Assembly: GCF_005144585.1 (NCBI RefSeq)
Contig: NZ_SSMQ01000044.1
Coordinates: 44,859-108,858, forward strand
Length of the DNA: 64,000 nucleotides
Source: Polyangium fumosum
Lineage (GTDB): Bacteria > Myxococcota_A > Polyangia > Polyangiales > Polyangiaceae
Direction of reading: 5' to 3'
The notes beneath the pieces are model-generated. The model was not told the origin of the DNA, searched no databases, and saw only the letters and a program-made list of their open reading frames with translations. This document shows positions 35,221 to 44,242 of the stretch, piece by piece. The first letter of the stretch is position 1, and every line of letters begins with the position of its first letter. The position numbers and the translations under genes are program-made.

Positions 35221-37997
35221 TGACCTTCTCTTCCAAACTCGGATGGCTCGTGGCCGCGGCGGGGCTCACCCTCGCCGCGGGTTCCGCGGGCTGCACCACC
35301 CAAGCGTTTTGCTTCAGCGATTGCGACAGCGGCTCGGCCACGGGCACCTCGACCTCCTCCGGCACCGGCGGCGCCGGCGGTGAAGGTGGATGCCTCTTCG
35401 GCTGCGGCGGCAATGGCGGCACGGCCGGCGAGGGCGGCAGCGGCGGCGGCACCTGCGTGCCGTCCGACAGCGGCGTCGAGGAGTGCAACGGCAAGGACGA
35501 CGACTGCAATGGCACGGTCGACGACGTGTCCGATTGGAGCACGCCGGAGGCCTGCGGCACCTGCGCCAACAATTGCTACCAGATCCTGCTCAACACCGAC
35601 CCCGACACCATCGGCTGCACCCCGAGCGCGGATCCCGGCAAGACCCCGGGCACCTGCACTGGCCAGTGCGCGCCCGATTATTACGATCTCGATCCGTCAT
35701 CGCCGGGCTGCGAGTACTACTGCGTCGCCGGCGGCGCGGACGACTCGCTCTGCAACAACAAGGACGACGACTGCGACGGCCTCAAGGACGAGGACGTCGA
35801 CCTCTGCACCAGCACCACCGATTGCGGCAAATGCGGGCGCACCTGCGTCGTCCTCCACGGCACCCCGGTCTGCGAGAGCAGCACCGAGCCCGGGCAGGCG
35901 TGCAACGACAGCAACACGCAATGCAAGATCCAGTCGTGTGAGCCTGGGTTCTGGGATCTCGACGGCTCCTACGCCACGGGCTGCGAGTACCAGTGCAACA
36001 TCACGAACGGCGGCGTCGAGATCTGCGGCGACAGCCTCGACAACGATTGCGACGGCAAGATCGACGACGCGGACGACCTCTCGGGCGACGCCCAGCTCGG
36101 CGTCGATTGTTACGGCGATCCCAACGGCGAGTGCGCCACGCCCGCGCACCTCGGCAAGACCATTTGCCAAGGCCACAAGATCGTCTGCGCCGGGCCCAAC
36201 GTCCTCGTCGAGAACCAGAACCCCGAGCTCTGCAACAGCCTCGACGACGATTGCGACGGCATCGTCGACGAGAGCCCCACCGACGCCGGCAAGTCCTGCG
36301 GCATCAGCAACATCTTCCCCTGCGCCTACGGCACCCAGCAATGCCAGAACGGCGCGCTCGTCTGCGTCGGCAACATCGATCCCAAGCCGGAGATGTGCGA
36401 CGGCGAGGACAACGATTGCGACGGCCAGATCGACAGGACCAACGGAAGCCCGCCCGCGGACTCCGTCGGCGCTTGCAACGTGCCGCTGAACCCGCCCGCA
36501 GGCTCCACCACGCCCTGCAAAGCCGGCATGAAGGCCTGCGTCGGCGGCGCCATTGTCTGCCAGAACTCCGTGACGCCCGCGCCGGGCGTGCAGGACGGCT
36601 GCAACATCGACGCGAACTGCGACGGCGCGCTGACGAACCAGCCCGACAAGCAGACCGACGTCAACAACTGCGGCGCGTGCGGCAATAGCTGCTACACGGG
36701 CGCGGTCCACTCCACGTGGGCCTGCACCTCGGGAGCTTGCCAGTTCAAGGGCTGCGAGCCGGGTTATTACGACCTCAACAACGATCAGAAGTGCGAGTAC
36801 GACTGCGACTTCATCTCGGCGCAGGAGACTTGCAACGGCCTCGACGACGATTGCGACGGCCTGATCGACGAGAACGTCATTGCACCCTCGCCCAGCCAGG
36901 TCTGCGGTGTCAGCCCCTCTGCCACCAAGGCCGAGTGCACCACCGGCGTCACCGTCGCTTGCCTGATGGGCGCCTGGAAATGCACCTTCCCCGCCACCGT
37001 CTGCACCGGGCAAGCGCCGAACTACTGCACGGGCACTGCGGAGATCTGCGACGGCCTCGACAACGATTGCGACGGTGTCCAGAACGAGAACGTCGCCAAC
37101 TGGAACAAGCCCTGCAACTCCGACGACGCCCTGCCCCCGCCCGGACACGGCGCCTGCCGCATGCCAGGCACCTACGAGTGTGACGGCACCATGGCCGTCA
37201 AGTGCAGCGCCACCCCGGCGAACTGCTCCAGCTTGCCCGGCGGTTGCGAGGAGAAGTGCGACGGCCTCGACAACGATTGCGACGGCATCGCCGACGAGCC
37301 CTACAGCAACAAGGGCAGCAACGCGACCTTCTACGTCAAGCCTGCCGTCACCAAGATCGGCTCGCAAAACAAGTGGATCATGCAGTTCGAGGCCAGCCGC
37401 CCCAATGCCACCGCCGTCGTCCCCGGCACCGGCAATGGCTTCTGGAGCAGCGCGCCCACGGGGTCCACGATCGACAAGACCCCGGCTTGCTCCGTGCAGA
37501 ACAAGATCCCCTGGTTCAACGTCACCCCGCGTGAGGTCGAGCAGGTCTGCGCCGCCGCCGGCGGCACCGTCTGCGCCACCGCCGATTGGCAGGCTGCCGC
37601 GCGTTGGACGCCGGATGCTTGCCTCTACGGGTACGCGCCGCTTGCCGCGTGCAAGACCGGATTCGTGGCGGGCACCAAGTTCTGCAACCTCGGCCCCTCG
37701 TACGACTTCTCGCCGGATGTCGGCGATCAGGACGGCCTGCTCGTCACCGGGTCCCCGAGCCTCCAGAACTGCTGGGTTGATTGGACCGGACAAACCAATG
37801 CCCGGCTCTACGACATGACGGGTAACCTTCGCGAGATCACGAAATCCGCGACGAACACGTACCCGCTGCTCGGCGGCGCCTTCAACACGCAGGCCGAGTC
37901 CGGCGCCCAGTCGGACTTCACCTTCTACACGGTCGATCAGAACTTCCAGTTCTTCGACACCGGCTTCCGCTGCTGCTTCGCCTCGAACCCCGGCTGA
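35220..37997 (+). CDS. Lipoprotein with MopE repeats and formylglycine-enzyme-like C-terminal domain
   Basis: A 925-residue protein. The signal peptide leads to a lipobox-like SAGC with Cys25 and a Gly/Ser/Thr-rich linker. Eight or nine MopE-type motifs follow (for example CDGLDNDCDGIADEP; one, CNIDANCDGAL, is degenerate). The last 200 residues resemble the SUMF1/FGE-sulfatase fold: PWFNVTPREVEQVCAAAGG, ATADWQAAAR, LYDMTGNLREIT, and a final GGAF...DTGFRCCF. This fold is used by formylglycine-generating enzymes and by many non-catalytic proteins. Catalytic activity is not established. It overlaps paralogue 2 by one base (GTGATG) and ends before a strong bidirectional terminator. It lacks a MYXO-CTERM tail. 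Confidence 0.88.
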   Translation: MTFSSKLGWLVAAAGLTLAAGSAGCTTQAFCFSDCDSGSATGTSTSSGTGGAGGEGGCLFGCGGNGGTAGEGGSGGGTCVPSDSGVEECNGKDDDCNGTVDDVSDWSTPEACGTCANNCYQILLNTDPDTIGCTPSADPGKTPGTCTGQCAPDYYDLDPSSPGCEYYCVAGGADDSLCNNKDDDCDGLKDEDVDLCTSTTDCGKCGRTCVVLHGTPVCESSTEPGQACNDSNTQCKIQSCEPGFWDLDGSYATGCEYQCNITNGGVEICGDSLDNDCDGKIDDADDLSGDAQLGVDCYGDPNGECATPAHLGKTICQGHKIVCAGPNVLVENQNPELCNSLDDDCDGIVDESPTDAGKSCGISNIFPCAYGTQQCQNGALVCVGNIDPKPEMCDGEDNDCDGQIDRTNGSPPADSVGACNVPLNPPAGSTTPCKAGMKACVGGAIVCQNSVTPAPGVQDGCNIDANCDGALTNQPDKQTDVNNCGACGNSCYTGAVHSTWACTSGACQFKGCEPGYYDLNNDQKCEYDCDFISAQETCNGLDDDCDGLIDENVIAPSPSQVCGVSPSATKAECTTGVTVACLMGAWKCTFPATVCTGQAPNYCTGTAEICDGLDNDCDGVQNENVANWNKPCNSDDALPPPGHGACRMPGTYECDGTMAVKCSATPANCSSLPGGCEEKCDGLDNDCDGIADEPYSNKGSNATFYVKPAVTKIGSQNKWIMQFEASRPNATAVVPGTGNGFWSSAPTGSTIDKTPACSVQNKIPWFNVTPREVEQVCAAAGGTVCATADWQAAARWTPDACLYGYAPLAACKTGFVAGTKFCNLGPSYDFSPDVGDQDGLLVTGSPSLQNCWVDWTGQTNARLYDMTGNLREITKSATNTYPLLGGAFNTQAESGAQSDFTFYTVDQNFQFFDTGFRCCFASNPG

Positions 37998-38012
37998 ACC
38001 ACCCCACCCACG

Positions 38013-38055
38013 AAAAAGCCCACGCTCCCGCGAACCGGGACGCGTGGGCTTTTTT
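38013..38055. terminator. Strong bidirectional terminator
   Basis: A 13-bp perfect stem (AAAAAGCCCACGC / GCGTGGGCTTTTT) with a further 5-bp inner stem TCCCG/CGGGA. The A-run on one side and T-run on the other make it effective in both directions. It lies between the convergent lipoprotein genes ending at 37997 (+) and 38092 (-). Confidence 0.9.
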
Positions 38056-38091
38056 CTTGGGGGCCACGACAACGTGGCCCCCGCGCGGCGA

Positions 38092-38700
38092 TCACCAGGG
38101 GAGATCGCGCATCGTCTGCTTGTACTTTTCCTTGTACAGATCGTGGCACTTCTTGCAGGAGGCCTTCGCGCCGTCGAGGTCGCCGGCCTTCGCCTTGGCC
38201 ACGCCTTCGTTCGAGATGGACACCCAGCTCCCCATGCCGGGCGGCGGCTTGCCCGCGATGTAGGCCAGGGCATTGGCGATCTTCGTCAGATCGCCGCTCG
38301 ACGTCGCCGAGGCCATGACCGACTTCATCCAGCCCTGCATCGGGCAGGCCTTTTGCCCCTTGGCCCCGCAATCGAACGTCTTCGGGCCGGCCGCCGCGCT
38401 CGACGCGGGCGCCGCAGAGCCGGCGGCGGGCGCCGCGGAGCCGGCGGCGGGCGCCGCGGAGGCCGTTGCGGTGGGCTCTACGGGGGCGGCAGCGGCGCTG
38501 TTCTCGGGCGGCGGGGCTGCGGCGCTCGGCGCGGGGGCCGCTGACGCGACCGGGGCCGCGGAGGCTGCAGGCTGTGTGTCCGCCGCGGCCGCGCTGGGCT
38601 TCGCCTCGGGCGAGGCACCTTCGTTCTTCGCCTCACCACCGCCGCAGCCGACGGCACCCGCGAGCGCCACAATCGCCGCGAAGCGCACTCCCTGTCTCAT
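38092..38700 (-). CDS. Ala/Pro-rich lipoprotein with a single CxxCH motif
   Basis: A 202-residue protein. The start ATG 38700 has AAGGAG 8 nt upstream. The signal peptide ends in AGAVGC (Cys19). About 85 residues of low-complexity Ala/Pro/Ser linker include direct repeats of AAPAAGS. The C-terminal 85 residues are helical and carry CKKCH near the end, the c-type haem attachment signature, plus two upstream Cys. A monohaem cytochrome-like domain is possible, although no distal Met ligand is obvious. It is divergent from a phosphoesterase gene and converges on the terminator at 38013. Confidence 0.78.
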   Translation of the reverse strand: MRQGVRFAAIVALAGAVGCGGGEAKNEGASPEAKPSAAAADTQPAASAAPVASAAPAPSAAAPPPENSAAAAPVEPTATASAAPAAGSAAPAAGSAAPASSAAAGPKTFDCGAKGQKACPMQGWMKSVMASATSSGDLTKIANALAYIAGKPPPGMGSWVSISNEGVAKAKAGDLDGAKASCKKCHDLYKEKYKQTMRDLPW

Positions 38701-38849
38701 CCTGCTCTCCTTACATGGTGGCGAAGATCGACCTTTCTCGGCGATCCTCGCATTCCTACTCGCCCGGCCCAAGGTCCGGCCGCGAGGGGCAAGCTGCCCC
38801 GTCATTCGACTTTGATCCGTATCCACGGCCTGATGGCAAGACAAAAAAA

Positions 38850-40691
38850 GTGCCGATCTCTGCTCCCTCGCCGGTCCGTCCCGCTCCGCTCCGCCCCGAA
38901 GCCGCTCCGGCCGACGTTCCCAAGCTGCTTTTTACGCGCGGAGGCCATTATCCGCGGGCGATCGCGTGGTTCGGGGCCCGCTCGTTCTGGGGGCACCTCT
39001 GGCACCTCGCGGCGAGCGTCATCGCAACGGAAGACATCGACAGTCGCGCATGGATGCGACCGAGCACGCCCGACACACTGACGCGCAAGGCCGCCGCCGT
39101 GCTGGGCGGCCGCGCAGGGGCCGAGACCCTCGCCGAGGCGCTCGACCGCGACGTGTGGATCGATTTCCTCGCCGACACGGGTGATTGCGTCTCCGTGAGC
39201 CACGAGGTCGCGCGACTCGTGTTCATGACGTATGAGGTCCAAGATCCGCAGAAGCCCGGCGAGACGCTGGTGCTCCCGCGCGGCGACGTCCTCCTGTTCG
39301 GCGGCGACACGGCGTATCCGGTCGCGACGGAGCTCGAAATCCACAACCGGGTGATCGTGCCGTTCTCGCGCGTGCTGGAGGAGGTTCGGGACGGCAAACC
39401 TCGGGTGATCCTGGGAGTCCCGGGAAATCACGACTGGTATGCGGGGCTCGACGGGTTCGGGCGTATGTTCCGTGAGCGCCGCGGGACCGTGGATCTGGTG
39501 GAAACGTCGGCGCCGAACGAGGTCGTGCGGTTCGCGCAGATCGGCCACTTCATCCAGTGGGTGGAGGCGTTTCGCGTCGGTCGTTATGTGAGCAAACGAT
39601 CGACCTTGCCGCTCGAAGGATATGTGCCGGTGCAGGACGCGAGTTACTTCGCGCTCAGGATCGCGCCGGGGCTCGATCTGTGGGGCGCGGATCGGCAGCT
39701 CCGCGCGGTGGACTTCGAGCAACGCGCGTTCTTCTCGTCGCTCCGAACCGAGAATCGTGGGGTCCTCTTGACCCTGGCGGATCCAGCCTACGCGTTCCTG
39801 GAGCCAAACCCCGCGGGGCAACACATCATCGACGCGCTGGATCTGCGGCTCGAAGACGACAGCGTGCTCGTGCTGACGGGCGACACGCACCACTACTGCC
39901 GCGAGCAAATCGGCAAGACGTGCCACGTGATCGCCGGCGGCGGCGGCGCGTTTTTGCATCCGGCGCGGATCATGCGGCAGGGCCTCCCGCAGCCGGCCGC
40001 CGAGTTCCCGGGGCCGAAGGCGTCGCTCGCCCTCGCGCTGCAGATCCCGTGGCAGATCGTGCACGGGCGGAGCGGGTTTCTGGTGCACCTCGCGGCCGCG
40101 TTGCTCTACCTGCCGGGGTTCACCGCCGTGCGATGGGGCGGCGCGCCGCCGCTCGTCATGTCGTTCGCGACGGCGGCGCTCGCAGGCTTCGTGTGCAGGC
40201 TGATCGGCGGCTTCCGCAATCGCTCGCTCGCGGTGTACATGCTCGCGACGATCGCGGGGCTCATGATCGGGTTCATGCCGATGCTCGCGCGCATGACGTT
40301 CACGGCGGCGGGTGGCCTCTTCGACGCGGCGGACCTCTTCGGCACGCGGCCGTGGCTCGTGCTCGTGGTCTCGGTCTACGTCGCGACGCTGGTCTTTGGT
40401 GCGTATCTGACGGCGCTGACGGTGCTCGGAATCGAGCAACACCAGGCGTTCGCGGCGCTCGCGCACCCCGGGTACAAGCACTTCGTGCGCGTGCGCGTGC
40501 GCCGCGACGGGAGCGGCGCCGACGCGTGGGTGCTCGGAAAGGTGGATCCTCTGTCCCCCTCCGATCCGGTGGTCCTGGTGGACCAGTTTTCCTGGAGGAA
40601 CGAAGGCCTCTCGGCCGGCGCGCGCTCGGCGATGCCGGCGTCCTTGCTCAGGCGGATGTCAAGCGATGCGGCCCAGCAGCAAAGGCGGTGA
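38850..40691 (+). CDS. Calcineurin-like metallophosphoesterase with C-terminal membrane domain
   Basis: A 613-residue protein from GTG 38850; ATG 38715 would add 45 residues but leaves only 14 bp to the divergent gene's start codon and has atypical codon use, so I prefer the shorter form. Phosphoesterase motifs are LFGGDTAY (metal Asp), GVPGNHDWY (GNHD) and LTGDTHHYCR (GDTHH), enough for a dimetal site, spread through residues about 150-400. Four or five hydrophobic helices follow (about 430-570), then a cytoplasmic tail. The substrate is unknown. The 3' end overlaps the convergent deoA by 33 nt. Confidence 0.85.
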   Translation: MPISAPSPVRPAPLRPEAAPADVPKLLFTRGGHYPRAIAWFGARSFWGHLWHLAASVIATEDIDSRAWMRPSTPDTLTRKAAAVLGGRAGAETLAEALDRDVWIDFLADTGDCVSVSHEVARLVFMTYEVQDPQKPGETLVLPRGDVLLFGGDTAYPVATELEIHNRVIVPFSRVLEEVRDGKPRVILGVPGNHDWYAGLDGFGRMFRERRGTVDLVETSAPNEVVRFAQIGHFIQWVEAFRVGRYVSKRSTLPLEGYVPVQDASYFALRIAPGLDLWGADRQLRAVDFEQRAFFSSLRTENRGVLLTLADPAYAFLEPNPAGQHIIDALDLRLEDDSVLVLTGDTHHYCREQIGKTCHVIAGGGGAFLHPARIMRQGLPQPAAEFPGPKASLALALQIPWQIVHGRSGFLVHLAAALLYLPGFTAVRWGGAPPLVMSFATAALAGFVCRLIGGFRNRSLAVYMLATIAGLMIGFMPMLARMTFTAAGGLFDAADLFGTRPWLVLVVSVYVATLVFGAYLTALTVLGIEQHQAFAALAHPGYKHFVRVRVRRDGSGADAWVLGKVDPLSPSDPVVLVDQFSWRNEGLSAGARSAMPASLLRRMSSDAAQQQRR

Positions 40692-41978
40692 GGCCTCGGG
40701 CGCGGAGCTGACGCGGAAGGCGCTCTGGACGCGACCCGCGATGGCCTCGGCCCCAGCCGCGCGGAGCACGTGGAGGCGCGCGAGGGGCTCGCCGCGACGC
40801 ACGCCGGCGCCGCGCGGCGCGAGGATCTCGATGCCGACGGCGTGATCGACCTTCTGATCGGCGCGGGTGCGGCCCGCGCCCATGGCGACGGCGGCGAGGC
40901 CGATCTCGAGGGGATCGATCGCCGCGACGAAGCCGTCGGCCTCGGAAGGAACGAGGACGGTCTCCGGAGCACGAGGCAAGAGGAGCGGATCCTCGACGAC
41001 CGCGGGATCACCGCCCTGGGCCTCGATCATGCGCTCGAAGACACGCGCGCCACGGCCGCTCGTGATCGCGTCGCGGAGCTTTTCGCGCGCGCCTTCGATG
41101 GAGGACGCGGCGTCGCCGAGGACGAGCATCTCGGCGCCGAGGGCGAGCGTGCACTCGACGAGATCGTCAGGCCCCTCGCCCTTCAAGACGTCGATGGCCT
41201 CGCGCGTCTCGATGGCGTTGCCGACGGCGCGACCGAGGACGGTGCTCATGTCGGTCAGGAGCGCGACGACGCGCTTGCCAGCGGCCTTGCCGACACGGAC
41301 GAGGGCCTCGGCGAGCGCGCGGGCGTCACGCTCGGTCTTCATGAACGCGCCGCGGCCGACCTTCACGTCGAGCACGAGCGCGTCGATGCCCTCGGCGAGC
41401 TTTTTCGAGAGGATGCTGGCGACGATGAGCGGGATGGACTCGACCGTGGCCGTGACGTCGCGCAGCGCATAGATGCGCTTGTCCGCGGGGGCGATGCGGC
41501 CGGTTTGCCCGATCATGCAAACGCCGACGTCGCGGACGATGCGCGCGAAAGCGTCGGTGTCGAGCGAGACGTTGAAGCCGGGGATGGCTTCGAGCTTGTC
41601 GAGGGTGCCGCCCGTGTGACCGAGGCCGCGGCCGCTGACCATGGGCACGGGGACGCCGCAGGCCGCGACGAGGGGCGCGAGGCACAAGGAGACCTTGTCG
41701 CCGACGCCGCCGGTGGAGTGTTTGTCGACCTTGATGCCGGGGACGGAGGAGAGGTCGAGGACGTCGCCGGAGTGGAGCATGGCGCGGGTGAGGGCCACGG
41801 TCTCCGCGTCGTCCATGCCGCGGAAGAAGATGGCCATGCAGAGCGCGCTCATCTGGTAATCGGCGAGCTCGCCCGTCCCGAGGGCACGGACGAGGCGCTC
41901 GATCTGGTCGTCTGCGAGGCGGCCGCCGTCGCGTTTTTTGGCGATGAGCTCAACCAGGGTCTCCACGGGGCGGAGCAT
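40659..41978 (-). CDS. deoA: Thymidine / pyrimidine-nucleoside phosphorylase
   Basis: A 439-residue enzyme that phosphorolyses thymidine (and possibly uridine) to base and (deoxy)ribose-1-phosphate. The family signature KHSTGGVGDKVS is at 86-97, with SGRGLGHTGGTLDKLE following. It has the helical N-terminal domain, the phosphate-binding alpha/beta domain and the C-terminal PYNP domain, with normal length (430-440). The start is ATG 41978; GTG four codons in is an alternative. It is divergent from the two-component genes across 78 nt. Confidence 0.95.
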   Translation of the reverse strand: MLRPVETLVELIAKKRDGGRLADDQIERLVRALGTGELADYQMSALCMAIFFRGMDDAETVALTRAMLHSGDVLDLSSVPGIKVDKHSTGGVGDKVSLCLAPLVAACGVPVPMVSGRGLGHTGGTLDKLEAIPGFNVSLDTDAFARIVRDVGVCMIGQTGRIAPADKRIYALRDVTATVESIPLIVASILSKKLAEGIDALVLDVKVGRGAFMKTERDARALAEALVRVGKAAGKRVVALLTDMSTVLGRAVGNAIETREAIDVLKGEGPDDLVECTLALGAEMLVLGDAASSIEGAREKLRDAITSGRGARVFERMIEAQGGDPAVVEDPLLLPRAPETVLVPSEADGFVAAIDPLEIGLAAVAMGAGRTRADQKVDHAVGIEILAPRGAGVRRGEPLARLHVLRAAGAEAIAGRVQSAFRVSSAPEASPPLLLGRIA

Positions 41979-42056
41979 ACCTCAAAGCGGCCTCGCGTCG
42001 CGCCTGCGTGCACGGCGGCTCCCCAGGGTGCAGGGCGCGCGCTACCTTTCAGCCGC

Positions 42057-43016
42057 ATGAGCAGCGCACGCGACTTCACGACGCTCGGCTACCGGCGCAT
42101 CGTCAAGCTGCTGGTCTCGCTCGTCATCGTCCCGTCCGTCCTGCTGTCGGCGATCGGCGGGTCCCTCGTGGTGATGGGCGAGGCGCGGTACAACATCCTG
42201 ATCGGGATCCTCGTCCTCACGTTCTCGAGCGCGCTCGTGACGGGCGTGATCCTGGTCTGGGTGTTCCTGCGGCGGGAGCGTGATCTCTCGGAGCTACAAG
42301 CCGATTTCGTGTCGAAGGTGTCGCACGAGCTCCGGACGCCGCTGACGTCGATCCGGATGTTCACAGAGACGCTGGTGCTTCGGCGCGGGGACAAGGAGAG
42401 CGAGGATCGATGCATCCAGGCGCTCAACAAGGAGAGCGCGAGGCTCCAGCAGCTCATCGATCGGCTGCTCGATTGGGGCCGGATGCAGAGCGGCCGGCGG
42501 GTCTACGAGCTCGCCGAGCAGGACGTGGTGAAGGTGGTGGAGGAGGCGATCGCAGCCTTCGAGCCCACGCGCGAGCAGCGGCACGTGGAGCTCTCGGTGC
42601 TGTTCGAGCCGGACCTGCCGCGCGTGTGGTGCGACCACGGGGCGATCGTGATCTCGATCGTGAACCTGCTGTCGAACGCCTACAAGTACGGAGGGCAGCC
42701 GCGGAAGATCGAGCTGTCGGTGGCGCGGAAGCTCGGCGAGGTGATGATCACGGTGCGCGACAACGGCAAGGGGATCGCGCGGCGCGAGCACAAGCGTATC
42801 TTCGAAAAATTTTACCGGGTCGATGATCTGCTTGCACGGCAGCAAGAGGGATCGGGGCTTGGTCTTGCGATCGTGCAACACGTGATGCGCGCGCATCGCG
42901 GCCGCGTGATCGTGGACAGCGAGCCGGGTCGAGGCAGCGCGTTCACGCTGGTGCTGCCGATCCAGGCGAAGGTGCGGGTGTCGGAGCCGATGTCGAGCAC
43001 CGGAGGGACGGCGTGA
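42057..43016 (+). CDS. Sensor histidine kinase with two transmembrane helices
   Basis: A 319-residue kinase. Two transmembrane helices (about 15-40 and 47-71) with almost no periplasmic loop suggest sensing within the membrane or through a partner. The H-box SHELRTPLTSIR has His90; N box NLLSNAYKYG, G1 VRDNGKGIA, F box FEKFYRVDD and G2 GSGLGLAI are all present. The 3' end overlaps the response regulator by 4 nt (GTGA), so the two are coupled and almost certainly cognate. Confidence 0.95.
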   Translation: MSSARDFTTLGYRRIVKLLVSLVIVPSVLLSAIGGSLVVMGEARYNILIGILVLTFSSALVTGVILVWVFLRRERDLSELQADFVSKVSHELRTPLTSIRMFTETLVLRRGDKESEDRCIQALNKESARLQQLIDRLLDWGRMQSGRRVYELAEQDVVKVVEEAIAAFEPTREQRHVELSVLFEPDLPRVWCDHGAIVISIVNLLSNAYKYGGQPRKIELSVARKLGEVMITVRDNGKGIARREHKRIFEKFYRVDDLLARQQEGSGLGLAIVQHVMRAHRGRVIVDSEPGRGSAFTLVLPIQAKVRVSEPMSSTGGTA

Positions 43017-43774
43017 GCGTGGGAGCGGCAAGCGGCGCGGAACGTGATAGAGAGCCTGGATCGATGAACCGGGTCGGACAGGGCGGCGCGCGGCGCACGG
43101 TCCTCGTCGTGGAAGACGACGACAGCATCGCGATGGGGCTCGAGATGAACCTGTCGGCAGAGGGGTACCGCGTGCTCCTCGCGACCGACGGGGAGAGCGG
43201 GCTGTCGCTCGCGCGCGGAGGCGGGATCGATCTCTTGATCCTGGACGTGATGCTGCCGAAGCTGAACGGCTTCGAGCTGCTGCGGATGCTGCGCGCCGAG
43301 CGGTACACGATGCCGGTGATCATGCTGAGCGCGCGCGGCGCCGAGATGGACAAAGTGATGGGGCTCGAGCTCGGCGCCGAGGACTACATCACGAAGCCCT
43401 TCGGGCTGGCGGAGCTCTTGGCGCGGGTGAAGGCGGTGCTCCGGCGTGACGCGATCGCGCGAGGGGATGACGCGAACACGATCCGGGCAGCAGACCTCGA
43501 GATCCATCCGTCGACGCGGGAGGTGCGGCGCGGCGGGAAGCTCGTGGAGCTGACGGCGACGGAGTTCGACATCCTGTTTTGCCTGGTGAGCGCAGGTGGG
43601 CGCGTGCTGTCGCGCGAGCAGCTCCAGGCGAAGGTGTGGGGTCCGAGCCACCACGGGACGCCGCGCACCGTGGACAACTTCATCCTGCAGCTCCGGACGA
43701 AGCTGGAAGACGACACGGCGAATCCGCGGCACCTCGTGACGGTGCGGGGCGTGGGGTATCGGTTCGTGGTCTGA
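43013..43774 (+). CDS. OmpR/PhoB-family response regulator
   Basis: A 253-residue regulator. The receiver domain has the acidic pair in VVEDDDS, phospho-acceptor Asp78 (ILDVMLPKLNG) and the conserved Lys in ITKPFG. The C-terminal winged helix (about 160-250) ends HGTPRTVDNFILQLRTKLED then VTVRGVGYRFVV, as in PhoB. GTG 43013 is the start: GGAGGG sits 5 nt upstream and the codon overlaps the kinase stop. ATG 43064 would shorten the non-conserved N-terminus. A 43-bp tandem repeat array starts 15 bases after its stop. Confidence 0.95.
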   Translation: MSVGAASGAERDREPGSMNRVGQGGARRTVLVVEDDDSIAMGLEMNLSAEGYRVLLATDGESGLSLARGGGIDLLILDVMLPKLNGFELLRMLRAERYTMPVIMLSARGAEMDKVMGLELGAEDYITKPFGLAELLARVKAVLRRDAIARGDDANTIRAADLEIHPSTREVRRGGKLVELTATEFDILFCLVSAGGRVLSREQLQAKVWGPSHHGTPRTVDNFILQLRTKLEDDTANPRHLVTVRGVGYRFVV

Positions 43775-43788
43775 CGGGGAGCGTCTTT

Positions 43789-44163
43789 GACATCGAAGGC
43801 GGCGAGCCCGTGATCGATGTCTCCCCCCTCCGATATCGAAGGCGGCGAGCCCGTGATCGATGTCTCCCCCCTCCGATATCGAAGGCGGCGAGCCCGTGAT
43901 CGCAGTCGCCTCCCTCCGACATCAAAGGCGGCGACCCCGTGATCGATGTCTCCTCCCTCCGACATCAAAGGCGGCGACCCCGTGATCGATGTCGCCTCCC
44001 TCCGATATCAAAGGCGGCGACCCCGTGATCGCAGTCGCCTCCCTTCGATATCGAAGGCGGCGACCCCGTGATCGATGTCGCCTCCCTCCGACATCGAAGG
44101 CGGCGACCCCGTGATCGCAGTCGCCTCCCTCCGATATCAAAGGCAGCGAGCCCGTGATCGAGG
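43789..44163. repeat. 43-bp tandem repeat array, nine units
   Basis: Eight complete 43-bp units and a ninth, incomplete and diverged one, starting at 43789 and every 43 bases to 44133, with about 85-95% identity. The core is GGCGGCGA(G/C)CCCGTGATCG. The beginning of a unit (GACATCGA or GATATCGA) and its end (TCGATGTC) can pair, perfectly in unit 1. Across unit borders CGATGTC and GATATCG can also form a hairpin with a 10-nt C-rich loop. The ends vary between GATGTC and GCAGTC. The period is not a multiple of three, so it is not a protein repeat in one frame, although several frames stay open. Confidence 0.93.
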
Positions 44164-44242
44164 TTCCCCAACCTCGTTCACGGGCTCAAGTGTGGGCGGC
44201 GCGGTCGGGCCGCTCAGGGCCGACCAGCGCCCCCCATCGCGA

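Noticed and set aside
43789..44171. Array considered as CRISPR or as a repeat protein gene
   Set aside because: There are no distinct spacers; the units are contiguous 43-mers. No cas genes are nearby. The period of 43 shifts frame, and the open frames lack start signals and typical codon use.
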